DNA of 11,850 bases from an uncultured Eubacteriales bacterium (lineage in GTDB: Bacteria; Bacillota; Clostridia; Peptostreptococcales; Anaerovoracaceae), in NCBI GenBank assembly GCA_902803725.1, contig CADCRD010000197.1, positions 1-11,850 on the forward strand. The letters are read 5' to 3'. Below, piece after piece: positions 1 through 5,393 of the stretch (positions are counted from its first letter, which is position 1; each line of letters starts with the position of its first letter). The notes under the pieces are model-generated. The model made no database searches and was not told where the DNA came from. It worked only from the letters and a program-made list of their open reading frames with translations. Position numbers and translations under genes: made by a program.

Positions 1-76
1 TGGAGCTGGCAGAGGGACTTGAACCCCCGACCTGCTGATTACAAATCAGCTGCTCTACCAACTGAGCTATGCCAGC
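1..76 (-). tRNA. tRNA-Thr (anticodon TGT)
   Basis: A complete 76-nt cloverleaf can be folded on the minus strand. The 7-bp acceptor stem is GCTGGCA paired with TGCCAGC, followed by discriminator T and an encoded CCA (RC of positions 1-3). The D arm carries TAGCTCAGTTGGTAGAGC. The anticodon stem GCTGA/TCAGC encloses loop TTTGTAA, giving anticodon TGT (threonine, reading ACN codons, ACA best). The T arm contains GGTTCAAGTCC. It lies 25 nt downstream of tRNA-Val and very probably shares its transcript. The gene starts right at the window edge, so further tRNAs may follow outside. Confidence 0.97.
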
Positions 77-101
77 ATACTCCTCTTCACTCGGCTGGTA
101 A

Positions 102-177
102 TGGTGGGCGCAATAGGGCTCGAACCTATGACCCCCTGCTTGTAAGGCAGGTGCTCTCCCAGCTGAGCTATGCGCCC
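102..177 (-). tRNA. tRNA-Val (anticodon TAC)
   Basis: A complete 76-nt tRNA with acceptor stem GGGCGCA/TGCGCCC, discriminator A and encoded CCA (RC of 102-104). The anticodon stem CCTGC/GCAGG holds loop CTTACAA, so the anticodon is TAC (valine). The T arm has the standard GGTTCGAGCC. It is the first gene of a tRNA-Val/tRNA-Thr pair driven by the consensus promoter at 214-242, with a 5' leader of about 30 nt to be removed by RNase P. Confidence 0.97.
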
Positions 178-213
178 TCGCTGTTTGTGTTTGTTTGCTC
201 GGCACATTTACAG

Positions 214-242
214 ACTATAAAGCAAAACCTCATTCATGTCAA
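214..242 (-). promoter_or_regulatory. Sigma-A-type promoter of the tRNA-Val/tRNA-Thr operon
   Basis: On the minus strand a perfect -35 box TTGACA (242-237) is followed by a 17-nt spacer and the -10 box TATAGT (219-214), one mismatch from consensus. The predicted start point near 207 is about 30 nt before the 5' end of tRNA-Val. The -35 box overlaps the last sense codon and the TGA stop (241-239) of yigZ. No hairpin terminator separates yigZ from the tRNAs, so some yigZ read-through into the tRNAs is possible. Confidence 0.85.
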
Positions 243-856
243 GTGTTTTTTTTGTATTCATTGATAATTTTTGCACTGCCCTGGGTTATCTGTCCGATCA
301 GAGCCTTCAGCATGTCCTTCTTCTCGCTTTCGCAGCTGAGTGTCAGAGTCACTTTTTCAGCATACTCTGCGCCTTCAACAGCAAAGTCATGATCCTGTTT
401 CATTTTCTGAAATACATCGTAATATGAATACTCTATTTCAGTCTCTGCAAAATATCTTTCACATACATTCCTGATCCCCGCTGCTTCGAGCCCAAGTTTG
501 GCACTCTTTGTGTATGCTCTGACAAGACCGCCTGTTCCCAGCTTTATTCCGCCGAAATAACGTGTCACAACTATACACACATTTGTAACACTCTCGCTCA
601 CCAGCATCCTGACAATTGGCGCTCCGCTGGTTCCCTGCGGCTCTCCGTCATCGCTGGCCCATTGGATCTGCATTTTCTCGCCCAGGACCATAGCCGGGAC
701 ATTATGGGTCGCATCACGATGCTTTGCCCTTATTTCCCTTATGAATGCTTCTGCTTCTTCCCGTGAACTGACCGGCCTCACATAAGCTATAAATCTTGAT
801 TTTTCTGTTTCGTACTCAGCGCAGCCGTCACCGGCTGCTGTTTTATATAATATCAT
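239..856 (-). CDS. yigZ: YigZ/IMPACT family protein
   Basis: A 205-residue protein of the IMPACT family (YigZ in E. coli, YvyE in B. subtilis). The N-terminal domain (about residues 15-125) carries the family signatures SDDGEP (68-73), GTSGAP (75-80) and VTRYFGGIKLGTGGLVRAY (97-115). The remainder (about 140-195) fits the DUF1949 ferredoxin-like domain. The length is typical. The molecular role of bacterial members is poorly defined; eukaryotic IMPACT regulates Gcn2 signalling, but that should not be transferred. The ATG at 856 is preceded by AAAGGCGGG about 10 nt upstream, an acceptable ribosome binding site. It starts 29 nt after the hflX stop and is probably cotranscribed with it. No terminator follows; the stop codon is embedded in the tRNA promoter. 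Confidence 0.93.
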   Translation of the reverse strand: MILYKTAAGDGCAEYETEKSRFIAYVRPVSSREEAEAFIREIRAKHRDATHNVPAMVLGEKMQIQWASDDGEPQGTSGAPIVRMLVSESVTNVCIVVTRYFGGIKLGTGGLVRAYTKSAKLGLEAAGIRNVCERYFAETEIEYSYYDVFQKMKQDHDFAVEGAEYAEKVTLTLSCESEKKDMLKALIGQITQGSAKIINEYKKNT

Positions 857-885
857 AACTGGTCATCCCGCCTTTTTTCCGTATT

Positions 886-2250
886 TCAGCCAATATCAAA
901 TTGCCTTACACGACCGTAATCAGCCTCAGACAATTCGGCTTCTATCACTGTGCCCTTACTTGTGTACTCAACTTTGATGACCTCACCGCGTTCCTGCACG
1001 AAGGACACTGCATCGCCGCGTGTAAACGGTATCATCAGCCTGCACTTCACATTATCAGAAAACAATCTGTCTGTTATCAGACGGTTCAGTTCATCAATAT
1101 TTTCACCTGTTTTCGCCGATACAAAAACACTTTCTCCCGGCACCTGCGGCAGCAGTTCAGCGCCCGCTATATCGATTTTGTTATAAACCAGCACATGATC
1201 GATGCCTGCAGCGCCGATCTCTTTCAGAACCTCTCCTGTAGTTTCAATATGAAACGCACACTCATCATAGCTTGCGTCAACTACTTCAAGTATGAGATCC
1301 GCATAGACGACTTCTTCCAGAGTTGCCCTGAACGCATCGACAAGAGTATGCGGCAGATCACTTACGAAACCAACCGTATCCACCAGAATATATTCGTGAC
1401 GGCCGTCGGGCGTTATCTTTCTCTGCGCAGTATCAAGGGTGGCGAACAGCATATCATACGAGGCCACATTTCTTCCGGTCAGATCATCCGAATCACTTTC
1501 ATCAAACAATTCATTTATTTTTGAAACTTCCGTTTCCCGGGCGGCTGTGCCCGAACGTGAGAAACGGTCGCTCTCAGCTATCAGACGGTTCATGAGAGCG
1601 GATTTGCCTGCATTTGTGTATCCCGTCAAAGCCACAACAGGCAGACCTGATTTTTTTCGTCTGCTGCGCTGTGTCTCTCTGTTTTTTCGTGCAGCAGCCA
1701 GTTCTTTTTTGATATCATCCATCCGTTTTCGGATGTGGCGTCTGTCGGTTTCAAGCTGCTTCTCACCCGGACCTCTGGTGCCGATGCCTCCGCCCAGTCT
1801 GGACAGTGATCTTCCAAATCCCGTAAGTCTCGGCATCCTGTAAGCAAGCTGCGCCAGTTCGACCTCAAGCTTTCCCTCAGCGCTGACAGCTCTTTTCGCG
1901 AATATATCAAGTATCAGGATCGTTCTGTCAATTATTCTGACACCGATCTCTGACTCCAGATTTCTCAGCTGCATGCCTGTCAGTTCTTCGTTGAAGATCA
2001 CTGTGTCAGCTCCCATATTTTCACACAGCTGAGCCAATTCAGCAACTTTACCGCTCCCAATGAGGGTGGCTGTGTTTATTTTTTCAGGAGACTGCACAAT
2101 GATTCCAAGAACTTCAACTCCGTCAGCGCGGGCCAGGCCTTCCAGTTCTTCCATGGAGCGCTCATCGTTTTTTCCGTGCCTTATACCAGCCAGGATAGCC
2201 CTTACGCTTTCTTCATTTATTACTTCATTGTTTTTTCCAAATTTCAGCAT
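886..2250 (-). CDS. hflX: Ribosome-associated GTPase HflX
   Basis: HflX is a GTPase that binds the 50S/70S ribosome and splits stalled or stress-inactivated ribosomes. With the start used here it has 454 residues. The N-terminal nucleotide-binding-like domain includes the Gly-rich signature RLGGGIGTRGPGEKQLE (about 151-167), followed by a basic coiled segment. The G domain has Walker A/G1 GYTNAGKS (210-217), switch I FATLD (about 269-273), G3 DTVGF (291-295), G4 NKID (357-360) and G5 SAK (378-380). A segment of about 46 residues, partly acidic, separates G1 from switch I. The frame can be extended to a TTG at 2307, but that codon lies in the T-tract of the codY terminator and adds 19 non-conserved residues, so ATG 2250 is preferred. 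This ATG has no Shine-Dalgarno sequence and may be leaderless. yigZ follows after 29 nt. Confidence 0.95.
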   Translation of the reverse strand: MLKFGKNNEVINEESVRAILAGIRHGKNDERSMEELEGLARADGVEVLGIIVQSPEKINTATLIGSGKVAELAQLCENMGADTVIFNEELTGMQLRNLESEIGVRIIDRTILILDIFAKRAVSAEGKLEVELAQLAYRMPRLTGFGRSLSRLGGGIGTRGPGEKQLETDRRHIRKRMDDIKKELAAARKNRETQRSRRKKSGLPVVALTGYTNAGKSALMNRLIAESDRFSRSGTAARETEVSKINELFDESDSDDLTGRNVASYDMLFATLDTAQRKITPDGRHEYILVDTVGFVSDLPHTLVDAFRATLEEVVYADLILEVVDASYDECAFHIETTGEVLKEIGAAGIDHVLVYNKIDIAGAELLPQVPGESVFVSAKTGENIDELNRLITDRLFSDNVKCRLMIPFTRGDAVSFVQERGEVIKVEYTSKGTVIEAELSEADYGRVRQFDIG

Positions 2251-2256
2251 TGTATT

Positions 2257-2267
2257 ATTGTACCATA
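2257..2267 (-). promoter_or_regulatory. Extended -10 promoter of hflX
   Basis: On the minus strand the string TATGGTACAAT contains a TGn extension followed by the -10 hexamer TACAAT (2262-2257), one mismatch from TATAAT. No good -35 box stands 16-18 nt upstream, which extended -10 promoters can tolerate. A start point 6-8 nt downstream falls at about 2251-2249, on the ATG of hflX at 2250. The codY terminator ends about 30 nt upstream, so hflX needs its own promoter. Prediction only. Confidence 0.6.
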
Positions 2268-2298
2268 ACAAATGAGCAAAATCCCGATATTTACGTCC

Positions 2299-2350
2299 AA
2301 AAAACAATCAAAGCAACGCTGCACAAACACACAAACCTGCGCAGCATTGC
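2299..2350 (-). terminator. Intrinsic terminator of codY
   Basis: On the minus strand GCAATGCTGC (2350-2341) pairs with GCAGCGTTGC (2322-2313), ten pairs including one G-U wobble, and is followed by a T-rich tract (about 2312-2299) interrupted by GA and G. It lies about 50 nt after the codY stop, separating codY from hflX. The interrupted T-tract may make it leaky. Confidence 0.8.
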
Positions 2351-2402
2351 TGTAAGATTTTCTTTTCGCGCAATGGAAACATCCAGACGATTCAGCGAAG
2401 CA

Positions 2403-3176
2403 TTATTTCAGTTTTTCCAGTTCTTCGTAGAATTTATCATTAAGGACTTTTATATGTGTTCCCTTCATTCCCAGGGATTTTGATTCGATTACACCGGCGC
2501 TTTCCAGTTTTCTCAGAGCATTCACGATAACCGAACGAGTGATCCTGGACTTGTCAGCTATCTTGCTGGCGACCAGTATCCCCTCACGCTCTTTCAGCTC
2601 ATCAAAAATTTTCTGGACTGCCTCTGTTTCCGAATAAGAAAGAGTACTGATAGCCATTCTGACTATTTCCTGTTCTCTTTCTTCTTCTTCTTTTTCGAGA
2701 CTCTTTACCCTCTGGAATTCAATACCTACAGCTGTGGCACCAACCTCTGCCAAAACGATATCTTCATCATTGAATTCCGGTTCGTAGCGGGCCATCAAAA
2801 CAGTTCCCCACCTGACCCCGTCACCTATTATAGGTATCGCGGCATGATATTTTTCCCGGGTTTTATTCTCATATTTCATCAATTCAAGAAGCTCATCGCC
2901 CTTAAAATTCACCTTCGTTTGTTCAACACGCATGAGACTTTCAGCATATCCTTCAGGAAGTGACTGCATACCTGTTTCTTCATCGGTCACAGCACTTGTA
3001 TCATCTTCATTCTGATAAGCTACGCCAAGAAGGACACCTTCCGCATCAATGACGTATATATTAGCATTCATCAGATCCTTAAGGATCTCACACATATCAT
3101 CAAACGAAAAAATTCCTTTGGGAGATTCCTGAAGCACCCAGTTGAGTTTTCTGATTTTCTCTAACATGCTAGACAT
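2403..3176 (-). CDS. codY: Global nutritional regulator CodY
   Basis: CodY is a GTP- and branched-chain-amino-acid-responsive DNA-binding regulator that represses nutrient-acquisition genes in rich medium. The 257-residue protein compares with 259 in B. subtilis. The N-terminal GAF domain (about 1-155) contains PIIGDGVRWGTV and a LAEVGATAVG helix. A charged helical linker rich in Glu follows (about 158-172). The winged helix-turn-helix is nearly identical to the family (ASKIADKSRITRSVIVNALR begins at 203; KSLGMKGTHIKVLN ends at 246). The start at 3176 is chosen because GAGGTGA (3190-3184) lies 7 nt upstream; the longer frame from 3194 would translate that site. The GAF ligand segment lacks an obvious counterpart of B. 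subtilis Arg61. It has its own promoter and terminator, with candidate CodY boxes upstream. Confidence 0.97.
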   Translation of the reverse strand: MSSMLEKIRKLNWVLQESPKGIFSFDDMCEILKDLMNANIYVIDAEGVLLGVAYQNEDDTSAVTDEETGMQSLPEGYAESLMRVEQTKVNFKGDELLELMKYENKTREKYHAAIPIIGDGVRWGTVLMARYEPEFNDEDIVLAEVGATAVGIEFQRVKSLEKEEEEREQEIVRMAISTLSYSETEAVQKIFDELKEREGILVASKIADKSRITRSVIVNALRKLESAGVIESKSLGMKGTHIKVLNDKFYEELEKLK

Positions 3177-3183
3177 AAAATTA

Positions 3184-3190
3184 TCACCTC
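3184..3190 (-). promoter_or_regulatory. Ribosome binding site deciding the codY start
   Basis: GAGGTGA on the minus strand, 7 nt before ATG 3176. It lies within the first codons of the longer open frame starting at ATG 3194, which argues that the earlier ATG is not used. The predicted transcription start near 3198 leaves a 5' untranslated region of only about 22 nt. Confidence 0.85.
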
Positions 3191-3204
3191 GCATTCCTGG
3201 TTAG

Positions 3205-3233
3205 ATTATAGACCGTTTATTTCTTTCAGGCAA
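3205..3233 (-). promoter_or_regulatory. codY promoter
   Basis: On the minus strand, -35 TTGCCT (3233-3228), a 17-nt spacer and a perfect -10 TATAAT (3210-3205). The predicted start near 3198 is about 22 nt before the codY ATG. It lies just downstream of the hslU terminator, so codY can be transcribed independently of hslVU, unlike the classical cod operon where codY is the last gene. Confidence 0.85.
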
Positions 3234-3235
3234 GT

Positions 3236-3250
3236 AATTTTCAGACTTTT
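3236..3250 (-). promoter_or_regulatory. Candidate CodY box 1
   Basis: The plus-strand string AATTTTCAGACTTTT matches 12 of 15 positions of the established CodY motif AATTTTCWGAAAATT; the three mismatches are at positions 11-13. Its edge is 2 nt upstream of the codY -35 box, roughly -38 to -52 relative to the predicted start, a plausible place for negative autoregulation. Prediction by motif only. Confidence 0.55.
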
Positions 3251-3257
3251 TGAAAAA

Positions 3258-3272
3258 GTTTTTCTGAATCAT
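3258..3272 (-). promoter_or_regulatory. Candidate CodY box 2 (weaker)
   Basis: GTTTTTCTGAATCAT on the plus strand matches 10 of 15 positions of the CodY motif, including the uninterrupted core TTTTCTGAA. It lies 22 nt (two helical turns) from box 1, so two dimers could sit on the same DNA face. By itself it would be unconvincing in AT-rich DNA; the spacing next to box 1 is what makes it worth recording. Confidence 0.35.
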
Positions 3273-3291
3273 ACAATTCTGTATATTTGGT

Positions 3292-3337
3292 AAAAAAACG
3301 GCGGCTTATCCTTTGGATCAGATCATTTGCCGCCGTT
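3292..3337 (-). terminator. Intrinsic terminator of topA-hslV-hslU
   Basis: On the minus strand AACGGCGGC (3337-3329) pairs perfectly with GCCGCCGTT (3305-3297), and a run of seven T follows and overlaps the stem end (3298-3292). The 23-nt loop can form a small inner hairpin (ATCC/GGAT). It begins 56 nt after the hslU stop and separates hslU from codY. Confidence 0.92.
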
Positions 3338-3393
3338 CATATTATCTTGTTTCTTCGGTTTGTTCCTTCAGTTTCATCTCCGCAGTCATTCTG

Positions 3394-4839
3394 CTAAATA
3401 ATATATTTATCAAGATCTACGGGATGTATCTTTTCTTTGAATTTATCACTTACATACTGTTCATCAATGACGATCTTATCTTCATCTATATCCGGAATAT
3501 TGAACGAAATATCTTCAAGCAGTTTTTCGAGTATCGTATGCAGTCTTCTTGCACCGATATTTTCCGTCTGTTCGTTCATCAGGAACGCCATATGCGCGAT
3601 CTCTTTGATTGCGTCTTCTGTAAATTCGATCTCAACACCTTCTGTTTCAAGCAGAGCCTTCTGCTGTTTAATGAGAGCATTTTCCGGGATCGTCAGGATC
3701 TTCAGGAATACATCCTCAGTAAGATGTTCCAGTTCGACTCTGATCGGGAAACGTCCCTGGAGCTCCGGAATAAGATCAGTCGGTTTAGACGAACTGAAGG
3801 CGCCGGATCCTATGAACAGGATGTGATCCGTCTTTACCGGACCATATTTCGTCTTAACAACACTGCCTTCGACTATCGGAAGGATGTCTCTTTGCACACC
3901 TTCTCTGGAAACATCTGCTCCCGAGCGAACGCCGCTGCCGGATGCGATCTTATCGATCTCATCGATAAATATAATGCCGTTCTGCTCAGCATTCTCAAGA
4001 GCATCTTCCGTCACCTGATCCATGTCGATGAGGTTCTGAGCCTCTTCTTCCCTCAGGATCTTGCGGGCATCTTTGACTTTTACCTTCTTATTCTTTTTTC
4101 TTTCAGGCATCATGTCGCCGAATATGTTACCGATGGCTATACTCATTCCCTGTTCACTCATATCGAGCTCATTGCCCTTCGGTTTATCTGAAACCTGTAT
4201 CTCAATATACTGTTCTTCCAGATCACCGTTTCTCAGCTGCTGACGGACCTGCTCTCTGGCCATCTCAACATCCTGCCTGCTCTGGTAATCCTGTGACTGC
4301 TCGGCCTGCTGAGCCTGCTGCTCTTCATACTGTTGCTTCTGGCTCTTATAGCCTCCGCTGTTGAGAATGAAATCAAACGGGCCGCCTGAAGACTGCTGCT
4401 TTTTCCTGCCGCCTCCCGGGATGATCGCCTCAACGATCTTCTCTTCCGCGATCTCATCAGCTATAGCATACTTTTCTTCCAGTCTTGACTGCTTTGTGAT
4501 CCTGATCGATGCTTCCACAAGATCTCTTACCATCGAATCAACATCACGGCCTACATATCCCACTTCGGTAAATTTCGTTGCTTCGACCTTCACAAACGGA
4601 GCATCCATCAGCTTTGCAAGACGACGTGCGATCTCTGTTTTGCCGCATCCCGTCGGTCCCATCATCAGGATGTTCTTCGGAGTGATCTCCTCCATCATAT
4701 CTTCCGGAAGCAGAGACCTTCTGTAGCGGTTTCTAAGTGCGACTGCCACAGACTTTTTAGCCTCGTCCTGGCCGATGATATATTTATCCAGTGCCTCGAC
4801 TATCTCACGGGGCGTCATATTGTACAGTTTATGCTGCAT
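3394..4839 (-). CDS. hslU: HslU, ATPase subunit of the HslUV protease
   Basis: HslU (ClpY; CodX in B. subtilis) is a hexameric AAA+ unfoldase that feeds proteins into the HslV peptidase in the cytoplasm. The 481 residues show Walker A GPTGCGKT (61-68), the pore-loop motif GYVG (94-97), Walker B IIFIDEID (289-296), a QGRFPIRVEL segment containing conserved Arg (361-370) and sensor 2 GARR (429-432). The C-terminus DLDKYII matches the conserved tail that docks into HslV and activates it. The I domain lies between Walker A and B (about 110-245); its stretch at 147-200 is rich in Gln, Glu and Ser and looks like flexible low-complexity sequence. ATG 4839 is preceded by AAGGAGG at 6-7 nt. It starts 14 nt after the hslV stop and ends the operon. 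Confidence 0.98.
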   Translation of the reverse strand: MQHKLYNMTPREIVEALDKYIIGQDEAKKSVAVALRNRYRRSLLPEDMMEEITPKNILMMGPTGCGKTEIARRLAKLMDAPFVKVEATKFTEVGYVGRDVDSMVRDLVEASIRITKQSRLEEKYAIADEIAEEKIVEAIIPGGGRKKQQSSGGPFDFILNSGGYKSQKQQYEEQQAQQAEQSQDYQSRQDVEMAREQVRQQLRNGDLEEQYIEIQVSDKPKGNELDMSEQGMSIAIGNIFGDMMPERKKNKKVKVKDARKILREEEAQNLIDMDQVTEDALENAEQNGIIFIDEIDKIASGSGVRSGADVSREGVQRDILPIVEGSVVKTKYGPVKTDHILFIGSGAFSSSKPTDLIPELQGRFPIRVELEHLTEDVFLKILTIPENALIKQQKALLETEGVEIEFTEDAIKEIAHMAFLMNEQTENIGARRLHTILEKLLEDISFNIPDIDEDKIVIDEQYVSDKFKEKIHPVDLDKYII

Positions 4840-4853
4840 TGCTTTCCTCCTTA

Positions 4854-5393
4854 TTACAGTTTTTCAACACTGATATGATCATTGGTGTAAACACAGATCG
4901 AAGAAGCTATCATAAGAGCTTCACGGCAGATCTCTTCCGCACTCATGTCTGTATGATTGAATAAAGCGTTTGCTGCTGCATAAGCATAATTTCCGCCTGA
5001 TCCTATGGCCACAAAATCCTGATCCGGTTCAATGACTTCCCCATTGCCGGAAATCAGCAGCATTCCCTCTTCGTTCATTACGATCATCAGAGCCTCAAGA
5101 TTTCTCATGACCTTGTCCATGCGCCAGTCCTGAGCCAGTGCAACAGCTGCTCTTTTAAGATTTCCGCTGTGCTCTTCCAGCTTCTTTTCAAATTTTTCTC
5201 TCAGGGAAAATGCATCAGCAACACCGCCGGCAAAACCGACCAGCACCTGATCCTTGTATATTTTCTGAACCTTCTTGGCACCTGCCTTCATTATGGCTGT
5301 TTCGCCCATCGTGACCTGTCCGTCACCGGCGATGCAGACATCATTGCTGCCGCGCCTTACCGCAACGATCGTCGTCGCTCTCATCTGTTCCAT
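4854..5393 (-). CDS. hslV: HslV, threonine peptidase subunit of HslUV
   Basis: HslV (ClpQ; CodW in B. subtilis) forms the double-hexameric proteolytic core of HslUV, with an N-terminal nucleophile hydrolase fold. The 179 residues match the family throughout: RATTIVAV at the start, GDGQVT (23-28), GFAGGVADAF (53-62), KLEEHSGNLKRAA (71-83), IGSGGNYA (130-137) and ICVYTND (166-172). The expected nucleophile is Thr7, preceded by MEQMRA, so a six-residue leader must be removed; Lys40/Lys41 fall in the region of the catalytic lysine. The start at 5393 is supported by GGAGGTG 7 nt upstream, which lies inside the last topA codons. The topA stop and hslV start share one base (TAATG), indicating translational coupling. 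hslU follows after 14 nt. Confidence 0.98.
   Translation of the reverse strand: MEQMRATTIVAVRRGSNDVCIAGDGQVTMGETAIMKAGAKKVQKIYKDQVLVGFAGGVADAFSLREKFEKKLEEHSGNLKRAAVALAQDWRMDKVMRNLEALMIVMNEEGMLLISGNGEVIEPDQDFVAIGSGGNYAYAAANALFNHTDMSAEEICREALMIASSICVYTNDHISVEKL

Noticed and set aside
1..177. Phage or island attachment site in the tRNA genes
   Set aside because: Both tRNAs are intact, and no integrase or duplicated tRNA 3' end is seen in the window.
401..415. CodY-box-like string CATTTTCTGAAATAC
   Set aside because: It is an 11/15 match inside the conserved yigZ coding sequence with no promoter nearby; such matches are expected by chance.
2251..2307. N-terminal extension of HflX from TTG 2307
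   Set aside because: The TTG lies in the T-tract of the codY terminator, the extra 19 residues match nothing in the family, and the segment contains the hflX -10 element.
3313..4191. Plus-strand open frame of 292 codons
   Set aside because: It is the reverse shadow of hslU, has no ribosome binding site, and its translation is Phe/Ile/Ser-rich without family features. The other long plus-strand frames (901-1524, 6437-7192, 10703-11188) are likewise shadows of hflX, topA and feoB.
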